Part shown: one piece after another, positions 1 to 6,946 of the stretch
Layout of the letters: each line of letters opens with the position of its first letter
Position numbering within the stretch: the first letter of the stretch is position 1
Assembly (NCBI GenBank): GCA_947487595.1
Contig: CANKXJ010000031.1
Location: 1-8,360, forward strand
DNA: 8,360 nt
Source: Actinomycetota bacterium
GTDB taxonomy: Bacteria; Actinomycetota; Actinomycetes; Nanopelagicales; Nanopelagicaceae
Direction: 5' to 3'
Notes under the pieces: generated by a model
Seen by the model: the letters and a program-made list of their open reading frames with translations, nothing else
Told to the model about the DNA's origin: nothing
Databases searched by the model: none
Program-made: the position numbers and the translations under genes

Positions 1-6
1 GCCGTG

Positions 7-543
7 ATGCGAGTACTAGGGATTGATCCTGGTCTAACACGCTGCGGTATCGGAATCGTTGAAGGTAGCCCTGGATTAGCGCTAAAGATGGTGGGTGTTG
101 GGGTAATTATGACGCCATCAGACATGGCTCTTGAAAATCGTTTACTTGAAATCGATAAAGGCTTAAATGAATGGATCGCATTATGGAATCCAGATGTGAT
201 TGCTGTGGAACGAGTCTTTGCTCAGCACAATGTGCGCACAGTTATGGGCACAGGACAAGCTGCTGGAATTGCTCTACTTATTTCCGCTAAAGCTGGAATT
301 CCAGTCATGATGCACACACCCAGTGAAGTAAAGGCGGCAGTCTCAGGTTCAGGTCGTGCCAATAAAGCACAAGTTGCCCAGATGGTTCAAAAGATTCTCA
401 ACTTAGATTCGATTCCAAAGCCAGTAGATGCAACTGATGCACTCGCACTTGCTATTTGCAATATTTGGCGGGGCGGAGCAACGGCTCGAATTAATCAAGC
501 AGTGGAAGTTGAAAAGTCACGCCTAAGAAAACTTCGTGGGTAA
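7..543 (+). CDS. ruvC: Crossover junction endodeoxyribonuclease RuvC (Holliday junction resolvase)
   Basis: RuvC is the Mg2+-dependent dimeric nuclease that makes paired symmetric nicks across Holliday junctions held by RuvA and RuvB in homologous recombination and repair. The protein is 178 residues when started at ATG 7, the usual family size. It opens with the RVLGIDPG strand that carries catalytic Asp7. Glu68 lies in the AVERVF motif, and Asp141 and Asp144 in the segment VDATDALALA, so all four acidic catalytic residues are present in an RNase H-like fold. A GTG at position 4 directly before the ATG would add one residue; I chose ATG because family members begin MRVLGIDPG. Only three bases precede this, so the ribosome binding site and promoter lie outside the window. 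The stop codon abuts the ATG of ruvA, implying co-transcription and translational coupling. The function is very secure; the only doubt is which of the two starts is used. Confidence 0.97.
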   Translation: MRVLGIDPGLTRCGIGIVEGSPGLALKMVGVGVIMTPSDMALENRLLEIDKGLNEWIALWNPDVIAVERVFAQHNVRTVMGTGQAAGIALLISAKAGIPVMMHTPSEVKAAVSGSGRANKAQVAQMVQKILNLDSIPKPVDATDALALAICNIWRGGATARINQAVEVEKSRLRKLRG

Positions 544-1158
544 ATGATTTCAACTCTTAGCGGAACAATTCGCTCACTCTCACTCGACAAGTTAGTTGTT
601 GAAGTCGGGGGAGTAGGTTTGAGTGTTCTGATTAATCCGCCGACAAGTGCCGGGTTAACTCTTGGTTCCCAATCCACTCTCTACACATCCCTTGTTGTCC
701 GTGAAGATTCACTGACTTTGTTTGGCTTTTTAACTGAAGAGGTACGCAATCTTTTCGAACTTGTCCAGACTGTCTCTGGTGTTGGTCCAAAAGTCGCGCT
801 TTCAATTATGGGCGCACTCACCCCAGAGGATTTAGCACGTGCTATTTCACAGGAGGACTCATCGGCTATTGAGCGTGTTCCTGGAATTGGTAAAAAGGGT
901 GCACAGCGCATGATTTTAGAGTTAAAGGGCAAGCTCAGCGATCTCTCTTCAGGTGCAACATATAAAGGTCATCAACCACCATGGCGCGAACAACTTCTGA
1001 GTGCACTTGTTTCTCTTGGTTTCTCACCTAAAGAATCAGATTCTGCAATTAGTGATGTTGTCAATGATTTACATGGCAATGATCAAGACCCAGCCAGCAT
1101 GGCGTTAAGTGAGCTGCTCAAGTTAGCTTTGGCCAGTGGAAAGAGTTCACGTGGCTGA
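544..1158 (+). CDS. ruvA: Holliday junction branch migration complex subunit RuvA
   Basis: RuvA forms the tetrameric plate that binds and opens four-way junctions and loads the RuvB motors. The 204-residue length is typical. Domain I (about 1-63) is an OB fold that begins MISTLSGTI and ends with REDSLTLFGF; Glu54 and Asp55 match the acidic pin that separates strands at the junction centre. Domain II (about 64-140) has two helix-hairpin-helix motifs, VSGVGPKVALSIMG (77-90) and VPGIGKKGAQRMI (112-124), for backbone contact. Domain III (about 147-198) is the mobile three-helix part that contacts RuvB, with a SALVSLGFSPKES segment. The ATG follows the ruvC TAA with no gap and has no clear Shine-Dalgarno sequence, only a weak GTGGG at 536-540. 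Translation therefore probably relies on ribosomes terminating at ruvC. The 3' end overlaps ruvB. Confidence 0.97.
   Translation: MISTLSGTIRSLSLDKLVVEVGGVGLSVLINPPTSAGLTLGSQSTLYTSLVVREDSLTLFGFLTEEVRNLFELVQTVSGVGPKVALSIMGALTPEDLARAISQEDSSAIERVPGIGKKGAQRMILELKGKLSDLSSGATYKGHQPPWREQLLSALVSLGFSPKESDSAISDVVNDLHGNDQDPASMALSELLKLALASGKSSRG
1138..1145 (+). promoter_or_regulatory. Ribosome binding site deciding the ruvB start
   Basis: GGAAAGAG lies 5 bases before GTG 1151, inside the last codons of ruvA. An in-frame GTG at 1136 lies upstream of it, but no purine-rich sequence precedes that codon at a useful distance. This supports GTG 1151 as the ruvB start. Confidence 0.6.
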
Positions 1159-2197
1159 TAATCAGGAGCGCTTAATAGGCTCACATATCAAGGGTGAGGA
1201 ATCAGCGCTAGAACAAGCGTTGCGCCCCAAGACTCTTAAGGATTTTATAGGACAGCATCGTGTGCGCGAACAGATAGATGTCTTACTCACAGCAGCCCGC
1301 CATAGACATAGCCCAGCTGATCACATCTTGCTCTCCGGTCCACCGGGATTAGGTAAAACAACGTTGGCGCTTATTTTGGCAAGTGAGATGCAAGCACCTA
1401 TTCGCATCACAAGTGGACCAGCTATTACGCATGCGGGGGATTTAGCTGCAATTCTCTCCTCTCTTGTTGAAGGTGAAATTCTTTTCCTAGATGAGATTCA
1501 TCGCCTGCCTCGTCCAGCAGAAGAGCTTTTGTATTTAGCGATGGAAGACTTTCGGGTAGATGTTGTTGTGGGCAAGGGCCCTGGGGCAACTGCAATTCCA
1601 CTGCAACTGCCGCATTTCACATTAGTGGGTGCAACCACTCGAGCAGGTTTGTTGCCAGGACCATTGCGCGATCGCTTTGGTTTCACTGCTCATCTTGATT
1701 TCTATGAGGATTCAGAGTTAGCGCAAGTTATTTCCAGAAGCGCCCAGCTACTCGACATCGATATTCACGCCGATGCAATCACTGAAATATCAGGCAGATC
1801 ACGTGGCACACCACGTATTGCTAATCGATTACTTCGCCGCGTGCGCGATTATGCGCAGGTCAATGACAGCACATCCATCTCACGTAAAGATGCCCGTGCA
1901 GCGTTAGAAATGTATGAAGTAGATGAGATTGGATTGGATCGTCTCGATCGCGGCGTATTAGTGGCATTAGTTGAGCGCTTTAATGGAGGACCTGTGGGCC
2001 TTTCCACATTGGCAATTGCGGTGGGTGAAGAGGTAGAAACCGTTGAAGCAGTTGCTGAGCCTTTCCTAGTTCGAAATGGCCTCATGGCTAGAACTGCCCG
2101 TGGAAGAGTTGCAACCGCTGCGGGTTTTGCCCATATAGGACGCACACCACCTGCTGCCATCGCCTCGCTTTTCGACACACCAGCACCTGACGCCTAG
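1151..2197 (+). CDS. ruvB: Holliday junction branch migration DNA helicase RuvB
   Basis: RuvB is the hexameric AAA+ ATPase that pumps duplex DNA through the RuvA-bound junction. From GTG 1151 it has 348 residues, normal for the family. The AAA+ large domain carries Walker A GPPGLGKT (63-70), Walker B LFLDEIHRL with Asp114 and Glu115, sensor 1 GATT (160-163), and GPLRDRFG (170-177), which holds the arginine-finger region. The small domain has the sensor 2 segment RSRGTPRIANRLLRR (216-230). A C-terminal winged helix (about 258-330) ends in the family motif EPFLVRNGL...RTARGRVAT. The start codon lies 8 bases inside ruvA, which suggests coupled synthesis of the two partners. A GTG at 1136 would add five residues and is less likely because it has no ribosome binding site. 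The TAG stop appears to form the first half of a -10 box for secD. Confidence 0.96.
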   Translation: MADNQERLIGSHIKGEESALEQALRPKTLKDFIGQHRVREQIDVLLTAARHRHSPADHILLSGPPGLGKTTLALILASEMQAPIRITSGPAITHAGDLAAILSSLVEGEILFLDEIHRLPRPAEELLYLAMEDFRVDVVVGKGPGATAIPLQLPHFTLVGATTRAGLLPGPLRDRFGFTAHLDFYEDSELAQVISRSAQLLDIDIHADAITEISGRSRGTPRIANRLLRRVRDYAQVNDSTSISRKDARAALEMYEVDEIGLDRLDRGVLVALVERFNGGPVGLSTLAIAVGEEVETVEAVAEPFLVRNGLMARTARGRVATAAGFAHIGRTPPAAIASLFDTPAPDA

Positions 2198-2200
2198 ACT
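2172..2200 (+). promoter_or_regulatory. Candidate promoter for secD, possibly leaderless
   Basis: TCGACA (2172-2177, five of six matches to TTGACA) is separated by exactly 17 bases from TAGACT (2195-2200, four of six matches to TATAAT and a fit to the actinobacterial TANNNT pattern). Eight bases separate the -10 box from the secD ATG at 2209, so transcription would start at or within a base or two of the start codon. No Shine-Dalgarno sequence lies before secD, which fits a leaderless mRNA, common in Actinobacteria. The boxes and spacing are seen in the sequence; promoter activity is inferred. Confidence 0.42.
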
Positions 2201-2208
2201 CTGCACCT

Positions 2209-3720
2209 ATGTCTACAACTACTAAACCAGTAAAGACGACTGCCCGCCCAGCGCGTTCGTTGGCAATCCTGGCCCTAGTGCTCATCACACTGACAGGTCT
2301 TGCCTTTATTCAAAGCGCTACTGCAGTACGTCTAGGCCTTGATCTTCGAGGCGGAACTTCAGTCACTCTTCAACCGCGTATTGCGCCGGGAGAGAATGGA
2401 AAAGTTACCAACGAAGCAATCGATCAAGCAGTCTCCATCATCCGCCAACGCGTTAACTCACTCGGTGTTGCCGAATCTGAGGTAGCTGCGCAGGGAAGTG
2501 GAACTAATCGTCAGATTGTCATCTCTGTTCCTGGAGATACCGGTCGTCGTGTAGTTGAACTTGTAGGACAAACTGCAGAGCTTCGCTTCCGCCAAGTGTT
2601 GGCAACTGCTGCATCAACCGGTGCAGCCGATCCTGCTGCAACTCCAGCTACTGGAGTCAGCGCAGAAGTTAATGCAAAGTTTGCAGCCCTTGATTGCACA
2701 AAAGCTGAAAACCTTCAAGGATCTGGATCTGATGCACCAGGAGACACAATCGTTGCCTGCGATCGCGCTGGTGGTGCAAAATATATTTTGGCGCCAGCAG
2801 AAGTACTCGGTCGTCAGATTTCAAAGGCATCAGCAGGTCTTGATGCACAAAGCGGTAGCGCTTGGTATGTAAGCCTTACTTTTAATGGTGAAGGCACAGC
2901 AGCATTCGGTGCAATTACTTCACGTGTGACATCTCTGGCACCGCCACTCAACCAGGTGGCAATTGTGCTCGATGGTTTAGTTGTTTCAGCTCCGAGAATT
3001 AATGAAGCAATTCCATCTGGAAGCGCACAAATCACTGGAAGCTTCACACAACTTGAAGCTCAAGATTTAGCAAACGTTCTTAAATACGGTGCGCTGCCAC
3101 TTGCCTTTGATCGTGGTGAAGTTCAGCAAGTATCACCAACATTAGGTGCTGATCAGCTCAACGCTGGTCTATTAGCAGGAGGACTGGGTCTAGGCCTTGT
3201 TCTTCTCTATTCACTCCTCTACTACCGAGGTTTAGGTCTAGTAACTGTTGGTTCATTAGCAATAGCCGGCTCCCTTGTTTATCTTCTCTTCTTACTTCTA
3301 GGTAAGTGGATCGGATTCACATTAACCCTTGCAGGTATTGCAGGCGCCATTGTGGCTATTGGTGTTACTGCCGACTCATTTATTATCTACTTCGAGCGTA
3401 TTCGAGATGAGGTTCGAGAAGGTCGTTCTTTACGAACTGCGGTTGAGACTGGTTGGAGTCGGGCACGTAGAACTATTCTCGTTGCTGACTTCGTATCTAT
3501 CATTGCTGCAGTCTTGCTGTATTTCTTCGCAGTAGGTGGCGTTCGAGGATTCGCATTTACTCTAGGTTTAACAACACTTGTTGACTTAGTCGTTGTATTT
3601 GCCTTCACAAAGCCAATCGTGACGATTCTTGCAAAGATGAATTTCTTTGCATCCGGTCATCCTTTATCAGGACTATCAGCCAAGAGCACTGGAACACTGC
3701 CAGTAGCAGGGGAGGCATAA
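2209..3720 (+). CDS. secD: Protein translocase subunit SecD
   Basis: SecD pairs with SecF as a membrane protein complex of the RND superfamily that uses the proton motive force to help preproteins leave the SecYEG channel. The 503-residue protein has a basic cytoplasmic N-terminus, TM1 at about 17-38, and the D1 motif LGLDLRGGT (42-50). A large extracytoplasmic P1 region (about 45-312) includes a low-complexity Ala/Thr/Gly stretch near 130-150. A five-helix C-terminal block follows (about 315-475), preceded by SPTLG (309-313). Asp389 in the segment VTADSFIIYFERIRDE sits where the functionally important TM4 aspartate of Escherichia coli SecD lies. The only two cysteines, Cys163 and Cys184, lie in the exported domain and could form a disulfide. 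The start follows ruvB by 11 bases without a Shine-Dalgarno sequence. yajC, which often precedes secD, is missing. The stop is followed three bases later by secF. Confidence 0.96.
   Translation: MSTTTKPVKTTARPARSLAILALVLITLTGLAFIQSATAVRLGLDLRGGTSVTLQPRIAPGENGKVTNEAIDQAVSIIRQRVNSLGVAESEVAAQGSGTNRQIVISVPGDTGRRVVELVGQTAELRFRQVLATAASTGAADPAATPATGVSAEVNAKFAALDCTKAENLQGSGSDAPGDTIVACDRAGGAKYILAPAEVLGRQISKASAGLDAQSGSAWYVSLTFNGEGTAAFGAITSRVTSLAPPLNQVAIVLDGLVVSAPRINEAIPSGSAQITGSFTQLEAQDLANVLKYGALPLAFDRGEVQQVSPTLGADQLNAGLLAGGLGLGLVLLYSLLYYRGLGLVTVGSLAIAGSLVYLLFLLLGKWIGFTLTLAGIAGAIVAIGVTADSFIIYFERIRDEVREGRSLRTAVETGWSRARRTILVADFVSIIAAVLLYFFAVGGVRGFAFTLGLTTLVDLVVVFAFTKPIVTILAKMNFFASGHPLSGLSAKSTGTLPVAGEA
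3708..3715 (+). promoter_or_regulatory. Strong ribosome binding site of secF
   Basis: AGGGGAGG lies within the last codons of secD, 8 bases before the secF ATG at 3724. It is the best Shine-Dalgarno match before any gene of this cluster, in contrast to secD and rel, which have none. Confidence 0.75.
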
Positions 3721-3723
3721 GAA

Positions 3724-4773
3724 ATGTCAAAGCTTTCAGGTTTAGGCGGTCGTCTCTATCGTGGTGAAACGTCCATTGAAATCATCGGCCGACGTCGTCG
3801 CTGGTATGCAGTCTCTGCTGTTTTTGTTTTGCTTTCTCTCGGTGCACTGAGCATTCAAGGCTTGCACTTGGGCATTGAGTTCAAGGGTGGTTCCTCTTTT
3901 ACTGTAACTAAGGTTGGTGCATCTGTTGAAGATGCTCGTGCTGCAGTTGCTTCAGCCGGAGTTCCTGGAGAAGCTATTGTTCAGACAGTTGGCAGTGACA
4001 AGGTACGAGTTCAAACTGGTGCGCTAAATACCCTTCAAAATAACGCAGTCCAAGACGCACTGGCTGCCAAATTCTCTGTGCCAGTTGAGTCCATTGACAC
4101 ACAGATCGTTGGGCCTTCTTGGGGTAAGGAGATTACCCGCAAGGCTCTCTACGGTCTCTTCGGTTTCTTGATCTTCGTGATGCTCTATCTTGCTATGGCC
4201 TTTGAGCCAAAGATGGCTGTTGCAGCTATTGCTGCGGTGGTTCACGACGTATTCATCACTGTTGGTATCTACGCACTCGTTGGCTTTGATGTAACACCTG
4301 CGACGGTGATCGGGTTCTTAACCATTTTGGGCTATTCGCTCTATGACACTGTTGTTGTGTTCGACAAAATTCGAGAGAATACACGCACAATTACTGCTAC
4401 CTCGAAGAGCACTTACTCACAGGCTACTAACTTGGCAGTTAATCAGACGATCGTTCGTTCGATTAACACCTCGATTATTGCCTTGTTGCCAGTAGGTTCT
4501 ATTCTCTTTGTTGGTGCTGGATTACTAGGTGCAGGAACTTTGAAGGATCTCTCTCTTGCACTCTTTATCGGTTTAGCGGTGGGTACATACTCTTCAATCT
4601 TTATTGCGCCTCCTGTTCTGGCTCAGCTACGTGAGAGGGAGCCTGCGATGCGAGCTCTAGCAAAGCGTGTTAATGGTCGTGGTGCACCAGCTGGTGTAAC
4701 AACACCTGCTCCTGCGCATTCAAATGAGCGCCGTGGACCTCGTAATCAACCAAAGCGCAAACATCGCAAATAG
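3724..4773 (+). CDS. secF: Protein translocase subunit SecF
   Basis: SecF is the partner of SecD in the accessory Sec complex of the cytoplasmic membrane and is thought to carry the proton path. The 349-residue protein has TM1 at about 28-47, the motif GIEFKGGSSF (50-59), an exported P4 domain (about 60-135) ending with VGPSWGKE (129-136), and five further membrane segments at about 140-160, 163-187, 193-214, 246-268 and 275-300. Asp208 in the segment GYSLYDTVVVFDKIREN corresponds to the conserved TM4 aspartate region of SecF, and NQTIVRSINTSI (240-251) is also a family motif. The last 15 residues are strongly basic (the tail ends KRKHRK), consistent with a cytoplasmic tail near lipid head groups or the ribosome. 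The gene starts 3 bases after secD with a strong ribosome binding site, so equal production with SecD is likely. rel begins 10 bases after its stop. Confidence 0.96.
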   Translation: MSKLSGLGGRLYRGETSIEIIGRRRRWYAVSAVFVLLSLGALSIQGLHLGIEFKGGSSFTVTKVGASVEDARAAVASAGVPGEAIVQTVGSDKVRVQTGALNTLQNNAVQDALAAKFSVPVESIDTQIVGPSWGKEITRKALYGLFGFLIFVMLYLAMAFEPKMAVAAIAAVVHDVFITVGIYALVGFDVTPATVIGFLTILGYSLYDTVVVFDKIRENTRTITATSKSTYSQATNLAVNQTIVRSINTSIIALLPVGSILFVGAGLLGAGTLKDLSLALFIGLAVGTYSSIFIAPPVLAQLREREPAMRALAKRVNGRGAPAGVTTPAPAHSNERRGPRNQPKRKHRK

Positions 4774-4783
4774 CGGTACATAA

Positions 4784-6946
4784 ATGGATACTCTGATTGC
4801 ACCAGTTATCAGTGCGCTCAAGGAGCACCATGCAACTAATAACTTTGAAGATGTTGAACGGGCTTTCATTGTTGCTGAAAAGGCACACGTTGGGCAACTT
4901 CGTAAATCAGGTGATGCATATATAACTCACCCAGTTGCTGTGGCCAATATCCTGGCCGAACTGGGCTTAACTTCTGAAGCAATTATTGCTGCGCTTTTGC
5001 ATGACACAGTTGAAGACACTGCGTATTCATTGAAAGAGCTTCGCCATGATTTTGGTGATGAGATTGCTGGTTTAGTCGATGGCGTGACAAAGCTAGACAA
5101 GCTCACGTACGGACCAACGGCAGAGGCTGAGACTGTGCGCAAGATGGTTGTTGCGATGTCTCGTGATATTCGAGTGTTGGTTATCAAGCTAGCTGATCGG
5201 CTGCACAACGCGCGCACATGGAAATATGTCTCGCCAGAGAACGCTGCGCGTAAAGCCCGTGAGACGCTAGATATCTATGCACCCCTTGCACACCGTTTAG
5301 GTATGAACGCCATGAAGTGGGAGTTAGAAGATCTCTCCTTTGAAGTGTTAGAGCCAAAAAAATTTGAAGAGATAGCTCGTTTAGTTGCTGAGCGCTCACC
5401 TTCGCGCGATAAGTTAACACATGATGTGATTGAAATTGTTACACAAGATTTAGATGCTGATGGAATCAAGGCAACTGTCACTGGGCGGCAAAAGCACTTC
5501 TTCTCGGTCTATCAAAAGATGGTGGTTCGCGGCCGTGAGTTTAACGACATATATGACTTAGTTGGCATCCGCGTATTAGTGGAAGATGTCCGTGATTGCT
5601 ACGCAGTTCTTGGCGCAATCCACGCTAGATGGAGTCCAGTTCCGGGTCGATTTAAAGATTACATCGCTATGCCCAAGTTCAACTTATATCAATCACTTCA
5701 CACAACTGTGATTGGACCAACTGGTAAAGCTATTGAAATCCAGATTCGAACATTTGACATGCACTCACGTGCTGAGTTTGGTATTGCGGCTCATTGGAAA
5801 TATAAGCAAGGCCCTGAAAATAATGAGACTTCTCCAGAAATGCTATGGCTGCGACAGTTGCATGAGTGGCAGAAAGAGACTGAGGATCCATCTGAGTTCT
5901 TAGAAGCTCTGCGCTTTGATTTGGGAACACCAGAGGTTTTCGTTTTCACACCAAAGGGAAGCGTTATTGCTCTTCCAGGTGGTTCAACTCCGGTGGACTT
6001 TGCCTTCTCTGTCCATACCGATGTTGGCATTCGTTGCGCCGGCGCAAAAGTAAATGGCCGACTTGTTCCACTGGAATCACGGTTAAATAATGGTGATGTA
6101 GTTGAGATTGTTACTAATAAGGGTGAACATGCTGGACCAAGTCGAGATTGGCTTAACTTTGTAAAAAGTCCTCGTGCCCGTTCAAAGATCAAAGCCTGGT
6201 TTAGCAAGGAACGGCGCGAAGAAGCAGTTGATGCAGGACGTGAATCTATCGCTCGCCAGATGCGAAAAGCTGGACTTCCTCTTCAAAAGATTTTTGCAGG
6301 CCACTCTCTTCTTGAACTAGCACATGAACTCCACTATCCAGATATCGATGCGTTGTATTCAGCGGTAGGGGATGGCCATGTTTCAGCGGCCTCAATTATT
6401 GACAAGCTTGTTGTATCAATGGCGGCTGAGGATTCACATCCAGAACCGACGATGGATACTTTTCCTACTCGTGCTCCAGCAATAAGACGCTCTAGCAATG
6501 CGATAGATGTTGAAGGCGCAGATGATGTATTGGTTAAGTTAGCGCGTTGCTGCACCCCTGTTCCGGGTGATGCAATTATTGGATTTATCACCAAGGGCAG
6601 TGGAGTCTCTATTCACAGGAATGACTGCATTAATGCCGATGATTTACTGCGAAATCAAAGTGATCGTATTGTGAATGTTTCTTGGCGGTTGGGTACAGCC
6701 AGCGTATTCTTAGTCAATATTCAAGTAGAAGCATTAGATCGTGCTTCACTGCTTGCAGATGTGACGCGCACTCTTTCAGATCAGCAGGTCAATATTCTTA
6801 GTGCTGCGGTGAGTACAACAAAAGATCGCACGGCGATTTCACGCTTTACATTTGAAATGGCAGATGCGACACATCTAGATGCGGTGTTGGCAGCGGTACG
6901 ACATATTGAAGGTGTTTACGATGTTTATCGCACCACAAACAATTAG
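4784..6946 (+). CDS. relA: Bifunctional (p)ppGpp synthetase/hydrolase Rel (RelA/SpoT family)
   Basis: Rel makes (p)ppGpp from ATP and GDP/GTP on starved ribosomes and degrades it by its pyrophosphohydrolase activity, setting the stringent response. All domains of a 720-residue long RSH are present. The HD hydrolase (about 20-180) has Arg40, His49, His73-Asp74, Glu77-Asp78, Asp138 and Asn142 in place, so hydrolysis should be active. The synthetase (about 230-340) has RFKD at 289-292, the form found in bifunctional Rel rather than the EXDD of E. coli RelA. It also has the nucleotide-stacking tyrosine in LYQSLHTTV (Tyr302) and EIQIRT with Glu318. The TGS domain is at about 384-446. The zinc-finger-like region keeps Cys589, Cys590, His611 and Cys615, and the ACT domain is at about 643-716. 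An in-frame stop directly before ATG 4784 fixes the earliest start. No Shine-Dalgarno sequence is evident, so reinitiation after secF is likely. The stop overlaps the convergent DUF349 gene by 4 bases. Confidence 0.96.
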   Translation: MDTLIAPVISALKEHHATNNFEDVERAFIVAEKAHVGQLRKSGDAYITHPVAVANILAELGLTSEAIIAALLHDTVEDTAYSLKELRHDFGDEIAGLVDGVTKLDKLTYGPTAEAETVRKMVVAMSRDIRVLVIKLADRLHNARTWKYVSPENAARKARETLDIYAPLAHRLGMNAMKWELEDLSFEVLEPKKFEEIARLVAERSPSRDKLTHDVIEIVTQDLDADGIKATVTGRQKHFFSVYQKMVVRGREFNDIYDLVGIRVLVEDVRDCYAVLGAIHARWSPVPGRFKDYIAMPKFNLYQSLHTTVIGPTGKAIEIQIRTFDMHSRAEFGIAAHWKYKQGPENNETSPEMLWLRQLHEWQKETEDPSEFLEALRFDLGTPEVFVFTPKGSVIALPGGSTPVDFAFSVHTDVGIRCAGAKVNGRLVPLESRLNNGDVVEIVTNKGEHAGPSRDWLNFVKSPRARSKIKAWFSKERREEAVDAGRESIARQMRKAGLPLQKIFAGHSLLELAHELHYPDIDALYSAVGDGHVSAASIIDKLVVSMAAEDSHPEPTMDTFPTRAPAIRRSSNAIDVEGADDVLVKLARCCTPVPGDAIIGFITKGSGVSIHRNDCINADDLLRNQSDRIVNVSWRLGTASVFLVNIQVEALDRASLLADVTRTLSDQQVNILSAAVSTTKDRTAISRFTFEMADATHLDAVLAAVRHIEGVYDVYRTTNN

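Noticed and set aside
1136..1138. Upstream GTG as the ruvB start
   Set aside because: It would add only five residues, has no Shine-Dalgarno sequence before it, and deepens the overlap with ruvA to 23 bases. The GTG at 1151 has GGAAAGAG at the right distance.
1849..2178. Open frame of 109 codons on the - strand inside ruvB
   Set aside because: It mirrors the conserved RuvB C-terminal region, with Ser/Thr/Arg-rich composition typical of a shadow frame and no ribosome binding site of note.
5791..6207. Open frame of 138 codons on the - strand inside rel
   Set aside because: It is antisense to the TGS and neighbouring regions of rel, which are clearly under protein constraint. It has a low-complexity Ser/Thr/Arg composition and resembles no family I know.
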